A stretch of DNA of 64,000 nucleotides from Fulvivirga sp. M361. Its GTDB lineage: Bacteria; Bacteroidota; Bacteroidia; Cytophagales; Cyclobacteriaceae. The DNA is taken from NCBI RefSeq assembly GCF_007097395.1, contig NZ_VKDC01000047.1:32621-96620 (forward strand), read 5' to 3'. Positions 1 through 8,714 of this stretch are shown piece after piece. Both the position numbers and the translations under genes were made by a program. The notes under the pieces are model-generated. The model did no database searches. It had not been told where the DNA came from and saw only the letters and a program-made list of their open reading frames with translations. Numbering within the stretch: the first letter of the stretch is position 1; every line of letters starts with the position of its first letter.

Positions 1-55
1 TAGACTCTCAACCCTAGAAGAATAATTTATTAAATCACAAACAAACTAATGGAAT

Positions 56-1594
56 ATGAAAGCTAATCTACATTTGCAAATTTTCAAGCACATATCTATG
101 GCAATGGTCTTACTATTAATACCATTGTTTTTCATAGCTTGTGGCGACGATGACGGAGATGATGTATTGCCACCCAAACCACGTGTAAGTTTTACGAATG
201 GTTCCACAGCTACTGTGGAAAGAGGACAGTCTGTGGAGATAGCGATTGAGATCACCGCTGAGGGTGGTGTGAAGGGGCTTACAGTAAATGATGCTGATCA
301 GACCTTTACCGTAGATGCTGCAGATGCTACAAAGGCCACTGCTACATACACTTTTGAAGCTGGTGACACTGAAGCGGTTGGAGATCAAATTTTAAGCTTT
401 GAAGCGACAGATAACAGGGATCAGACTGGCACAGGGGAGTTTACAGTAACTGTAGTTGGACAGAATATTAGTTTAGCAGCAGATATCACTGAAGATTTAA
501 CCTTGGATCCTGATAATTCTTATACTATTGAAGATACAATAAAGGTGTCCGGCGCTACTCTTACCATTCCTGCCGGACTTACCATTAAGTTTAAAGTATT
601 TGAAAAGTCCGGAGATGCATTTACCAGAGTGGCGGGACTGGATGTAAACAATGATGCAAATATTGTAGTCGAAGGTACCGCTGCAAATCCTGTGATTTTC
701 ACCCCGGACAGTGATTCGCCTGAACCAGGCATGTGGTCCGGGATACGTATTAACCAGGAGGAGGCAGTTGCAAAACCTGGTGCAGATAAACTGAGTTATG
801 TCAGAGTAGAATATGCTGGTACCGATGAAGAGGAATTGACAGCAAGCAGACCAGCTGTGAGACTTAATGGTACGGATGAGACAGCGATTTTAGAATATAT
901 CCAGATCTTCAAACCACTGGATGCAGGTTTTAGGTTAGATGGATCTGAGGTAACTATGAAATACATCATGGTGACCAATGCAGGATCTTCTTCTTATCTT
1001 GTGCGTAATGGATCAATACTGAGAGGGCAATTTATCATTGCAAATTCACCGAGTTCTGATCATGGGGATAGAGATTTAAGAACGCGTGATGAAGGTTCAG
1101 TGGCAATTTTATCCAATTTCACTTTTTTAGGAAGTGGTATGGATGCGGGTACTTCACTAGACGGAATGAGGTTGGATGCTGAGGATGGTCAATATTATAA
1201 CCTTTACAATGGAATTGTGGCCAATTATCCTGATGATGGCATAAGAGGAAGAAGTTATACTGCCGGACTAGACAGCATAGCCCATACTTATGTATTTCAG
1301 ATAGGAGGAAGTGGAAATCCTGATTCTGAAGGGATAGAAGAGCTTAACTGGTCTCAGGCGCTTCGTGAAGGAGCAGTTAATTTTTACAATATGCACGGAA
1401 ATCAAGTAGATCCCGATAATACACTGATAGCAGGAATAGGTGTAGATGATTTTGTTCCGGATGCAGAGGAAAGTTCGGCACTTGACCCATCTTCTTTAAT
1501 TACAGGTTTTACGGCCGCAACATATGTAGGAGCCATTGGTGCTACCGACTGGACGTTAGGCTGGACGCTTAATGTCGATGGCAGTACACGATAA
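56..1594 (+). CDS. Beta-helix surface lipoprotein, function unknown
   Basis: 512 residues. The N terminus is a lipoprotein signal with a lipobox ending in IAC at about residue 29, followed by an acidic stretch (GDDDGDD) typical of surface-exposed Bacteroidota lipoproteins. Residues about 40-135 look like an Ig/cadherin-like beta domain. The rest has the regular short beta-strand pattern of a right-handed parallel beta-helix (phrases such as LTIPAGLTIKF and NPVIFTP). The C-terminal part ends in a ...GAIGATDWTLGWT-like motif that I associate with this class of Bacteroidota lipoproteins. A TAG at bases 1-3 may be the stop of a preceding gene, so this could be the last gene of an outer-membrane receptor operon. 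The ATG at 56 is chosen because the ATG at 49 reads into a stop at once. Substrate and partner are unknown. Confidence 0.8.
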   Translation: MKANLHLQIFKHISMAMVLLLIPLFFIACGDDDGDDVLPPKPRVSFTNGSTATVERGQSVEIAIEITAEGGVKGLTVNDADQTFTVDAADATKATATYTFEAGDTEAVGDQILSFEATDNRDQTGTGEFTVTVVGQNISLAADITEDLTLDPDNSYTIEDTIKVSGATLTIPAGLTIKFKVFEKSGDAFTRVAGLDVNNDANIVVEGTAANPVIFTPDSDSPEPGMWSGIRINQEEAVAKPGADKLSYVRVEYAGTDEEELTASRPAVRLNGTDETAILEYIQIFKPLDAGFRLDGSEVTMKYIMVTNAGSSSYLVRNGSILRGQFIIANSPSSDHGDRDLRTRDEGSVAILSNFTFLGSGMDAGTSLDGMRLDAEDGQYYNLYNGIVANYPDDGIRGRSYTAGLDSIAHTYVFQIGGSGNPDSEGIEELNWSQALREGAVNFYNMHGNQVDPDNTLIAGIGVDDFVPDAEESSALDPSSLITGFTAATYVGAIGATDWTLGWTLNVDGSTR

Positions 1595-1614
1595 TTAATT
1601 TCCGCTAATGACCA

Positions 1615-1655
1615 AAGAAGCCCTGATCATTTACTGGTCAGGGCTTCTTGTTTTA
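1615..1655 (+). terminator. Rho-independent terminator
   Basis: A 15-bp stem (left arm 1615-1629, right arm 1635-1649, one G-T pair, 5-nt loop) is followed by a T-rich tail. It sits 20 bases after the stop of the beta-helix lipoprotein gene. Confidence 0.85.
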
Positions 1656-1757
1656 TAGGCTAAGATAAAATTTGTAATGATCGTTATTTACAGCATTACA
1701 TAATGGCATTTCATTTAACAATGTTTAGCATTGCCAAATACTACTGAAAGTAACCAT

Positions 1758-2750
1758 ATGAAAGCCATCCTACTCAAATCCCCGGGCCGGGCCGATAACC
1801 TCTACATCGGAGAAGCTCCTACTCCACAAATCAGCAACCGCCAGCTTTTGATCAAAGTGCGTTCCTGTGGCGTTAACCGTGCCGATATTTTACAACGTGA
1901 AGGAAAGTATCCACCTCCCAAAGGGGAGTCGCCTATTATTGGATTAGAAGTCTCCGGGGTAGTGGAAGAAGTGGGTGGGGAATGTGAGCGGTTCCAGGCA
2001 GGCGACCATGTAGTTGCTTTATTGGCAGGCGGAGGTTATGCGGAATATGTCGCGGTAGATGAATCATTGGTCATGCCGGTTCCTGCGGGGCTCAGCTTTG
2101 AAGAAGCTGCCGGTATTGCCGAGGTGTTCATCACTGCTTACCAGGCCCTTTTTTATATCGCCAAGTTGGAAAAAGGGCAAACAGCTTTAATACATGCCGG
2201 TGCGAGCGGAGTAGGCACTGCGGCTATTCAACTGTGTCATAGCATAGGAGCCAAATCGATCGTAACAGCCGGGTCAACAGAAAAGATACGTTTTTGTGAA
2301 GCGCTAGGGGCTTCTTCGGGGATTAACTATCGTGACACTCCTGCTTTTGACGGGCATGTTTTAGAGCATACGGGAGGTAAAGGTGCGGATGTGATCATTG
2401 ACCCTATTGGGGCTTCTTATTTCGATCGCAACCTGAAGGCTATTGCTACTGACGGTCGTTGGGTACTGCTGGCGGCTATGGGAGGAGCAAAAGTTCCGGA
2501 GATGAACCTTGGCAAGTTGTTGGTGAAAAGAGTCAGTCTGACAGGTTCTACGTTAAGAAGCCGGGATTCAACCTACAAAGCCAGGTTAGTCAGGCAGTTC
2601 AGCGAACAATTCTTGAATAGTTTTGAAAGCGGGGCTTTGAAGCCCGTTATAGATCAGGTATTCCCTTGGGAAGAGGTGGCTAAAGCTCACCGCTATATGG
2701 AGCAGAACAGGAATACAGGTAAAATTATTCTCAGTATCACGCGTGAGTAA
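1758..2750 (+). CDS. NAD(P)H quinone oxidoreductase, PIG3/QOR type (zinc-free MDR family)
   Basis: 330 residues from the ATG at 1758 (MKAILL...). An upstream ATG at 1731 adds nine residues but the family normally begins at MKA. The GroES-like N-terminal half carries CGVNRADILQREGKYPPP, the hallmark of the PIG3 (TP53I3)-type quinone oxidoreductases. The Rossmann half has the NADPH-binding AGASGVGTAAIQL motif. There are no zinc-binding cysteine clusters. The enzyme probably reduces quinones or related enones with NADPH in the cytoplasm. It stands alone: the previous gene ends in a terminator and the next gene is convergent, with only 8 bases between the stops. Confidence 0.9.
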   Translation: MKAILLKSPGRADNLYIGEAPTPQISNRQLLIKVRSCGVNRADILQREGKYPPPKGESPIIGLEVSGVVEEVGGECERFQAGDHVVALLAGGGYAEYVAVDESLVMPVPAGLSFEEAAGIAEVFITAYQALFYIAKLEKGQTALIHAGASGVGTAAIQLCHSIGAKSIVTAGSTEKIRFCEALGASSGINYRDTPAFDGHVLEHTGGKGADVIIDPIGASYFDRNLKAIATDGRWVLLAAMGGAKVPEMNLGKLLVKRVSLTGSTLRSRDSTYKARLVRQFSEQFLNSFESGALKPVIDQVFPWEEVAKAHRYMEQNRNTGKIILSITRE

Positions 2751-2758
2751 TGAATCCT

Positions 2759-3157
2759 CTATTCTTCCTGTAATTCTTTTAAAACCTTCTCTTCCTTTAG
2801 TTTTTTGTAGAGAGTGATGGGATCATTTGTATCCATTAATGTTTGCCACGTTTCCTTGGTTACATTATCGTATATTTTTTCGACATCTTTCGTTTCCCGT
2901 ACGATGAGATATCCCGTTTGGCCGTCGCAGGAATAATACCAAGCCTGTTGCGGTATTTTGTAACGTGAAATTTTCATTTGCTCCTGGTAACGGAAAGAGG
3001 TGTTCCTTATTGTTTCAATCAGCCCTCCTGTATCCTCTTTTGTAATGGAAAGACTGTCGCACGTGGTTTTTGAAGGGCCTAGTACAAAATTATGTTCTAC
3101 CTGGGCTCTTAGCGAGTTAGTAACACATAACAATGCTATACAAAGGATCAATTTCAT
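2759..3157 (-). CDS. Small secreted protein, possible KTSC-like domain
   Basis: 132 residues with an Sec signal peptide (MKLILCIALLCVTNSLRAQ, cleavage after AQ). The mature part has two cysteines. The stretch of about residues 80-125 (YLIVRE...IYDNVTKETWQTLM...YKKLKEEK) resembles by eye the short KTSC fold seen in many small bacterial proteins, but I am not sure of this. It is transcribed away from the next gene on the left and converges with the quinone oxidoreductase. No function can be assigned. Confidence 0.65.
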   Translation of the reverse strand: MKLILCIALLCVTNSLRAQVEHNFVLGPSKTTCDSLSITKEDTGGLIETIRNTSFRYQEQMKISRYKIPQQAWYYSCDGQTGYLIVRETKDVEKIYDNVTKETWQTLMDTNDPITLYKKLKEEKVLKELQEE

Positions 3158-3225
3158 GAAAAATCTAACGCAGGAGCAGTGGCTATGTTGTGTGTGCTAT
3201 TCTGATACTACAACCTTTTAACACT

Positions 3226-3663
3226 TTAAAACCAACTGGTACCATAATTTTGGAAGGGCCATGGAATACCTGCCAGCATAATCACCAACCCGATTAAATA
3301 AAAGATCAGTACAAGCTTGAATTTTTTACCATTATCCTGTGCTTTTTTAGATTTACTATAGCCTATCGTGATCAGTACAACTGCAATTAGCATAATGAGG
3401 ATATGTTCTACCAGGAAGAAGCGCAATACACTGTCTTTCATAGATGCACCGGAAAATACTACTTTAGGGCTTATAGAATATAGAACAAGCCCTATCAGGA
3501 ACTGCGTATGAGTGAAAATCAGTGCGAACAAGCCAAGCTTTTTGTCCTTTTCGGTGAAAGGAGTCGACCCGTTTGTTTTTCCGAGAGCGTTAAAAATGGC
3601 GAAAAGTAAGCTGGCCAGTACCAACCATCTGAGCCCTGAGTGGGCATGTTTAAGTATTTCCAT
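3226..3663 (-). CDS. Conserved four-helix membrane protein
   Basis: 145 residues from the ATG at 3663 (MEILKHAHSGLRWLVL...). The longer reading that starts at 3708 would add a non-hydrophobic cysteine-rich stub and overlap the upstream terminator hairpin, so it was rejected. Four hydrophobic segments can be seen (about residues 10-30, 45-65, 78-98 and 115-135), with a histidine-rich start (HAHSGLRW) and a second histidine in helix 2 (FTHTQFL). This layout is common in Bacteroidota and recalls small cytochrome-b-like or COX-assembly membrane proteins, but a haem role is only a guess. Confidence 0.75.
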   Translation of the reverse strand: MEILKHAHSGLRWLVLASLLFAIFNALGKTNGSTPFTEKDKKLGLFALIFTHTQFLIGLVLYSISPKVVFSGASMKDSVLRFFLVEHILIMLIAVVLITIGYSKSKKAQDNGKKFKLVLIFYLIGLVIMLAGIPWPFQNYGTSWF

Positions 3664-3678
3664 AGTGTATAAATAACA

Positions 3679-3704
3679 AAAGCAGTCTAAAGGTAGACTG
3701 CTTT
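3679..3704 (-). terminator. Terminator of the S8 protease gene
   Basis: An 11-bp perfect stem (3679-3689 with 3694-3704) has a 4-nt loop. On the minus strand it is followed by a T-rich tail (TTTGTTATTT). It lies 22 bases after the stop of the protease gene and just before the start of the next minus-strand gene. Confidence 0.8.
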
Positions 3705-3726
3705 CCATTCAGGACAAAAAACTTCT

Positions 3727-5358
3727 TTAATTTCCTTTCTTAAGTGTCATTGATTCTGCCATTTTCACCGCTTCATAAGCATTGATGATCCCACCGGTAA
3801 TGGATAGTTCTTCAAAATCGATTTTCTCTTTGTCTTTTCCCGGTTTAACCACTTTGAGGTGGTCAAAAGTTCGGGCTGATTTCCGGATAATGTCCCTTAC
3901 CTGAAATGCACTCAACTCAGGGTAGTAAGACATAAGCATGGCCGCTACACCACTGGTAGCGGGTGCAGCCATACTGGTTCCGTCAAAGGTCTTATAGGAA
4001 TCACCTGGAGTGGTAGAATAGATCTGTACGCCTGGAGCAAATACGTCTACAGTATTTTTGCCGTAGTTGCTGAAAGAACCAACGAAGTTTTCATCGTCGC
4101 CCCAGGAAGAGGCCCCTATTTCCAACCAATTGTTTGCAGAAAGGTCTTCAGAATACTTTTTGGTGGGGTAGTTTTTACCGGTATCAATGTTCTTGGAACT
4201 ATTGCCTGCTGCATGAACCAGCAGAACACCTTTACTCTCAGCATATTTAATTGCTTTGTCTACCGCCTCTTTTTGAGGAGAGTATGATTTGCCGAAACTC
4301 ATGTTAACAATATGTGCTCCGTTATCAACAGCATAAATAATAGCATTGGCTACATCTTTATCCCGTTCGTCGCCATCAGGTACGGCACGGATCACCATTA
4401 TTTCTACATTGTCGGCTATTCCATTTATTCCAAGGTCATTATTACGGTTAGCTGCTATGATGCCTGCTACATGCGTTCCATGGCTCGGGTCATGACCTTT
4501 AACGTCATTATTTCCATAACCCTTTTCATAAGGGTCATCATAATTGTCACCGATCACGTTCCTGGGATCGAAATCCGTATTGTAGGCGTAGTGTACTTGA
4601 TTTCCAAAATATTCTACACCCTCTTCCAATTCTTCTGCCAATGCTTCAAAGTCTGCATCCGGGCCTACATTTTGAAAGATCATACCAGTTACAGCCCTGG
4701 CGGCTAAAATGGTAGAATCCTGTGTATTGATTTTTTTAATGTCATCTATAGTAAGCTTCTCTACATCAAGATAAGCTTTGAGCAGATCATTGTACCTTAC
4801 TATGTTTTTTTGAAGGCCATAGTAAAAATCGTATTGTTGCTGGGCTTTTTCCCGAGTCTTTTCAAAATCAGATTTTACTTTTTGCCAGAATTGATACTCT
4901 TCCTTTTGTTTCTTTTTGATCTTTTTTTCCGGTATCTCGTCATATTTGGCCTTCAATTCTACATAAATACGTGTTAATTCATAAGTATCTTGCTCCACAT
5001 TACCTTCTTTTCCACCAATAAAATTCCAACCATACCGATCGTCGATGTAACCATTGCCATCATCATCCACACCGTTACCTTCTACTTCATCTTCGTTAAT
5101 CCATATTTTACCAGCTAAGTCTTCATGATCTATGTCTACTCCTGAGTCTATTACTGCTACCGTTACCTTTCTTGAAGACTTGCCCTGCAATAGTGTTCTG
5201 TAGGTCTTTTCAGCACTAACTCCCTGTGCCTTATCTTCTTCCGGGTCCATTACCTGCCACTCTTTGACATGCATTTCACTGCTGTCCTGGGCCATATCTT
5301 GCGCTACAATAGCATATGAGGACATAAGCATGCCTGCTATAATTATATTGCGTACCAT
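3727..5358 (-). CDS. Secreted subtilisin-like serine protease (S8)
   Basis: 543 residues with an Sec signal peptide (cleavage near residue 20, VAQD). The catalytic triad is visible: Asp71 in AVIDSGVDIDH, His293 in SHGTHVAG and Ser462 in DGTSMAAP. The oxyanion Asn386 is in HAAGNSS. A calcium-loop-like acidic segment (DDDGNGYIDD) follows the Asp. The spacing between Asp and His is about 220 residues instead of the roughly 30 of subtilisin. The insert (about 120-265) is charged and helical (KKIKKKQKEEYQFWQK), a form seen in other Bacteroidota S8 proteases. No T9SS sorting domain or Por tail is present, so the enzyme may be periplasmic or leave by another route. It has its own terminator and is transcribed divergently from the egt region. 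Confidence 0.93.
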   Translation of the reverse strand: MVRNIIIAGMLMSSYAIVAQDMAQDSSEMHVKEWQVMDPEEDKAQGVSAEKTYRTLLQGKSSRKVTVAVIDSGVDIDHEDLAGKIWINEDEVEGNGVDDDGNGYIDDRYGWNFIGGKEGNVEQDTYELTRIYVELKAKYDEIPEKKIKKKQKEEYQFWQKVKSDFEKTREKAQQQYDFYYGLQKNIVRYNDLLKAYLDVEKLTIDDIKKINTQDSTILAARAVTGMIFQNVGPDADFEALAEELEEGVEYFGNQVHYAYNTDFDPRNVIGDNYDDPYEKGYGNNDVKGHDPSHGTHVAGIIAANRNNDLGINGIADNVEIMVIRAVPDGDERDKDVANAIIYAVDNGAHIVNMSFGKSYSPQKEAVDKAIKYAESKGVLLVHAAGNSSKNIDTGKNYPTKKYSEDLSANNWLEIGASSWGDDENFVGSFSNYGKNTVDVFAPGVQIYSTTPGDSYKTFDGTSMAAPATSGVAAMLMSYYPELSAFQVRDIIRKSARTFDHLKVVKPGKDKEKIDFEELSITGGIINAYEAVKMAESMTLKKGN

Positions 5359-5441
5359 ATAGTAGGTGTATTTTTATAAAGGCTACGAAGATACATCAAA
5401 CCTATGATACTTTAATTATATTTTATATGGCTGGTGGCTGG

Positions 5442-5481
5442 GCTGTAAGCTTTTGTTTAAATAAGGAGAAAAACTTACAGC
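5442..5481. repeat. Inverted repeat in the divergent protease/egt intergenic region
   Basis: Two 13-base arms (5442-5454 and 5469-5481) match with one mismatch across a 14-nt loop. The site lies 84 bases upstream of the protease start and 81 bases upstream of a small plus-strand ORF. It may be a 5'-UTR hairpin or an operator. Confidence 0.5.
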
Positions 5482-5561
5482 AGTCAGGGAAGGGCATGTT
5501 CAGGTTTTGATACGTTTTGTTGGTATGCGACATTTGTTGGTTCACTAGTGAGGGAGATATC

Positions 5562-5696
5562 ATGTATTACCTGTGTTTGTTGTCCATAGCATTATTCTTT
5601 TTTCTTTTCTTTTTAGTAGCGTTCAAGGCTATAGTTGGCAGGGCGCGGCGACGTAAATTCACCAAAGACCTGTCCCGAAGATATTTCGCAGAATAA
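5562..5696 (+). CDS. 44-residue single-span membrane protein
   Basis: A short reading frame of 44 codons encodes MYYLCLLSIALFFFLFFLVA, one hydrophobic helix, then a strongly basic tail (GRARRRKFTKDLSRRYFAE). An AGGGAG Shine-Dalgarno sequence ends five bases before the ATG. That is unusually good for this genome and is the main reason to call it. The stop is 83 bases before egtB on the same strand, so it may be co-transcribed with the egt genes. The layout (N-out/C-in single span, arginine-rich tail) is typical of small membrane regulators, but no family is recognised. Confidence 0.55.
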   Translation: MYYLCLLSIALFFFLFFLVAFKAIVGRARRRKFTKDLSRRYFAE

Positions 5697-5779
5697 ATTT
5701 TTCGATCAATTAATCGGTGCAGGACTTTATCAGGAAGTAAAAGTCTTATAACTTTAAGAATAATTATTTCACCTGCCCG

Positions 5780-7033
5780 ATGGTAATTGAAGGAAACCGT
5801 GTAAGAGAACGTTATTTACAAGTTAGAAACCAATCTGAGCAAATATGCAGTCCGTTAACGGCTGAAGATCATGTAGTTCAGCCTATAGTCGATGTCAGCC
5901 CACCTAAATGGCATTTAGGGCATACCACCTGGTTTTTTGAGACGTTGGTATTAGCTCAAAATGATCCGGATTATAATGTATTTGATGATAACTATGGATT
6001 CCTTTTTAACAGCTACTATGAAACCGTAGGAGCCCGTACGATTCGTACAGACCGTGGTAATCTGACCAGACCAACGGTAAAAGAGATCCTTGAATACAGA
6101 TCTTACGTAGACGAGAAGATGGAGGGCTTTCTTGAAAAAGTCGAAGACCCCGAAGTTCTTGAGCTCATTGAATTGGGCATACAACATGAACAACAGCATC
6201 AGGAACTCTTGTTTTACGATATTAAATATATCCTTGGGAACAATCCACTATTTCCTGTCTATGTTTCTAATTATATATCACCGTGCACGACAGAACTTTC
6301 TTCAGCCAATGATTTGATCATTGAGGAAGGAGTCTACCAGATTGGTCACCAAGAAGAAAATTTTCATTTTGACAATGAAAAAGGAGTACATAATGTATTT
6401 CTCCATTCCTGCGCACTTCAGGACCGTCTGATAACCAACAAGGAGTACATAGAGTTCATAGAAGATGGAGGATATTCCGATTTTAGGTTCTGGTTATCCG
6501 AAGGGTGGGATTGGGTAAAACAAAACGCAATTAAGGCGCCTTTTCATTGGCATTTTAAAGAGGGCGATTGGTTTATGTATTCATTGAATGGTGGCTTGGT
6601 GAAAGTGGACCTATTTGCACCTGTCATACATATTAGCTTCTTTGAAGCGGATGCATATGCCAAATGGAGCGGGCTTAGAATGCCTACGGAATTTGAATGG
6701 GAAGTAGCATGTAATCAATACGGGACTATAGACAAACAGACCAATTTCATGGAGTCCAATCATTATGCACCTGTATCTCCACTGAATGGAAATAATCAGT
6801 TGTATGGAGATGTTTGGGAATGGACTTCGAGCGCTTACAGACCTTATCCTTATTACAAAGCTCCTGAAGGCGCTGTTGGTGAATACAATGGAAAGTTTAT
6901 GGTGAACCAAATGGTCCTTCGGGGAGGGTCCTGTGCAACTTCCCGCACACATATCCGTAACACCTACAGAAACTTTTTTCACCCACATTTGAGATGGATG
7001 TTCTCTGGCGTTCGTCTTGCTAAAGATCTTTAA
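5780..7033 (+). CDS. egtB: Ergothioneine synthase EgtB (sulfoxide synthase)
   Basis: 417 residues. The N-terminal DinB-like domain has the three iron-ligand histidines expected of EgtB: His48 in WHLGHTTWF, and His136 and His140 in HEQQHQEL. The C-terminal formylglycine-generating-enzyme-like domain carries GDVWEWTSSAYRPYP and the family signature RGGSCATSRTHIRNTYRNF. EgtB is a non-haem iron enzyme that joins a thiol (gamma-glutamylcysteine or cysteine, depending on subtype) to trimethylhistidine (hercynine) with O2, forming the sulfoxide precursor of ergothioneine. The next gene, egtD, starts 17 bases later and makes hercynine. No egtA, egtC or egtE is nearby, so the sulfur donor and the lyase must come from elsewhere. 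Confidence 0.93.
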   Translation: MVIEGNRVRERYLQVRNQSEQICSPLTAEDHVVQPIVDVSPPKWHLGHTTWFFETLVLAQNDPDYNVFDDNYGFLFNSYYETVGARTIRTDRGNLTRPTVKEILEYRSYVDEKMEGFLEKVEDPEVLELIELGIQHEQQHQELLFYDIKYILGNNPLFPVYVSNYISPCTTELSSANDLIIEEGVYQIGHQEENFHFDNEKGVHNVFLHSCALQDRLITNKEYIEFIEDGGYSDFRFWLSEGWDWVKQNAIKAPFHWHFKEGDWFMYSLNGGLVKVDLFAPVIHISFFEADAYAKWSGLRMPTEFEWEVACNQYGTIDKQTNFMESNHYAPVSPLNGNNQLYGDVWEWTSSAYRPYPYYKAPEGAVGEYNGKFMVNQMVLRGGSCATSRTHIRNTYRNFFHPHLRWMFSGVRLAKDL

Positions 7034-7050
7034 TTCGATATACCCATTTC

Positions 7051-7986
7051 ATGATTGAACAGTTTGCACGTGATGTGCTGGATGGCTTACAACAGTATCC
7101 AAAAACGTTACCATCGAAATATTTTTATGATAAAAAAGGCGATGAGCTGTTTCAACAGATCATGGAGCTGGATGAATACTATTTAACCCGTTGCGAATAT
7201 GAGATATTCCGAACACATAAAGCTTCCTGGCTGGAGATGTTTGCCAACGCTACCGAAAAATTTAACCTGATAGAATTTGGAGCAGGCGATGGTTTCAAAA
7301 CCAAGGTATTGCTAAAGCACTTTTTAGATAATGGCGCCAACTTCCAATATGTACCTATTGACATTTCCGGAAATGTCTTAAAGCTTTTAGAGACCTCACT
7401 GGGGAAAGAATATCCTGATCTCTCAGTAAGATGTATTCAGAATGACTATTTCAAAGCGCTTGAAAGCATGGAAAACGGAGGATCAAGAAATATTGTGTTG
7501 TTTCTCGGCTCTAACATTGGCAACTTTTATGATGAAAGCGCTATAACGTTTTTAACTACACTCTCACAACGTCTTAAGCCGGGAGATCTGGTGCTTATTG
7601 GTTTTGATCTTATGAAGGACCCTGACGTAATCCTAAAAGCCTATAATGATGATAAAGGGGTTACTGCAGCATTTAACTTTAATTTGTTTGATAGAATCAA
7701 TACAGAACTTGAGGGAAATTTTGACCTGACAAAGTTCAGGCATTGTCCTGTTTATGACCCCTTAACAGGGACAACTTCCAGCTATTTAGTAAGCACAGAA
7801 CAACAGACCATAGAGATAATGGATACAGCGATACACTTTGAAGCCTGGGAGGCGATTCATACGGAGATATCGCAAAAATATAACCTCAAAGAGATTACCA
7901 GGCTGGCAGAAACATCGGGCTTCAGCGTAAAACAAAACTTCTTTGATGGCAGGAGGTATTTTGTAAATTCTGTGTGGCAGCGTTGA
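7051..7986 (+). CDS. egtD: L-histidine N-alpha-methyltransferase EgtD
   Basis: 311 residues, close to the usual size of EgtD. The SAM-binding loop is GAGDG at residues 77-81 in LIEFGAGDGFKTK. FLGSNIGNF (151-159) and LKAYND (195-200, with Tyr198) are family motifs. Glu272 and Ser274 in HTEISQKY match the pair that binds the substrate amino group in mycobacterial EgtD. It methylates histidine three times to hercynine, the substrate of EgtB. It is the second gene of a two-gene operon with egtB. Confidence 0.93.
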   Translation: MIEQFARDVLDGLQQYPKTLPSKYFYDKKGDELFQQIMELDEYYLTRCEYEIFRTHKASWLEMFANATEKFNLIEFGAGDGFKTKVLLKHFLDNGANFQYVPIDISGNVLKLLETSLGKEYPDLSVRCIQNDYFKALESMENGGSRNIVLFLGSNIGNFYDESAITFLTTLSQRLKPGDLVLIGFDLMKDPDVILKAYNDDKGVTAAFNFNLFDRINTELEGNFDLTKFRHCPVYDPLTGTTSSYLVSTEQQTIEIMDTAIHFEAWEAIHTEISQKYNLKEITRLAETSGFSVKQNFFDGRRYFVNSVWQR

Positions 7987-8139
7987 GAGATTGTTAAATG
8001 AACTATTGATATCATCAGATTAGCTTTTACAGTTTATTGTTAATCAAACAAAAGGTTGTTAAATTTGCGCTTCGTTTTTAACGCGGTGCTTAAGTGCATT
8101 TACTGAAAAGGGTGCTGCGTAATTTTGACATAGTAGTTT

Positions 8140-8223
8140 GCCCAGGTGCTGGAATTGGTAGACGGGCTCGGTTGAGGGCCGAGTGTCCTAACGGACGTGG
8201 GGGTTCGACTCCCCCCCTGGGCA
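8140..8223 (+). tRNA. tRNA-Leu (anticodon GAG)
   Basis: A complete class II cloverleaf of 84 nt. The acceptor stem is GCCCAGG/CCTGGGC with discriminator A at 8223 and no encoded CCA. The anticodon stem is CTCGG/CCGAG around loop TTGAGGG, with GAG at 8174-8176. A long variable arm (TGTCCTAACGGACG) and a T arm with GGTTCGACTCC follow. The GAG anticodon reads CUC and CUU leucine codons. Confidence 0.97.
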
Positions 8224-8273
8224 CATAAAAATGGCTATATTTACTGAAAGGACAGCTGTTTATTAAACGAGAA

Positions 8274-8296
8274 CCTGATACTGTATCAGGCTTTTT
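8274..8296 (+). terminator. Terminator of the tRNA-Leu transcript
   Basis: A 7-8 bp perfect stem (CCTGATAC with GTATCAGG, 8274-8290) is followed by CTTTTT and a further T-rich stretch. It lies 50 bases after the tRNA. Confidence 0.8.
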
Positions 8297-8714
8297 ATAT
8301 TTTTATTGCATGCTTCCCTTCCTTTGATATTTGAGGAAATAGCAAGGTCAAATCAAGAAGTGTACTGCCTCAGTTATATAGGGCTCTCTCGAAAATTCCA
8401 TTTTCAAGGTTTGTTTCTGGGCGCTGGTCACTGGGCCACTGGCAATACAGCGCACAATTTATTGATTATCATCATATTACAAATACACTTGAAAAATGAT
8501 ATTGCTCAGTCGCTTATTGCAAATCAGACCGTGATAGAAGACAAAAACCTCGAAAATGGCATAATACCGATGATTTTGAGGTTCAAAACACCAAAACCTC
8601 CCATAAAAGGTGCATTTAAGCGTCAAAAACACACTTTTTGAGCTAAAACTATTTTTCATGAGTGGCCTATATAAGATAAGTTTTGAGGTAAAAAACTATT
8701 AAAGGCCTGAAATA
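8297..8714. other. Gene-free stretch, AT-rich
   Basis: About 420 bases without a convincing gene. Open frames exist on both strands but their translations have no family features and no ribosome site. A 7-bp hairpin with T/A runs (around 8622-8641) may be a terminator-like element. Confidence 0.5.

Noticed and set aside
1731..1757. Earlier start for the quinone oxidoreductase
   Set aside because: Nine extra residues unlike the family; the ATG at 1758 gives the usual MKA start.
4312..4707. 131-codon plus-strand frame inside the protease gene
   Set aside because: Anti-sense shadow of a confident protease gene with conserved catalytic motifs.
8306..8641. 111-codon open frame on the plus strand after tRNA-Leu
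   Set aside because: No ribosome site, no recognisable domain and odd composition; it overlaps the terminator tail and looks like chance open reading.
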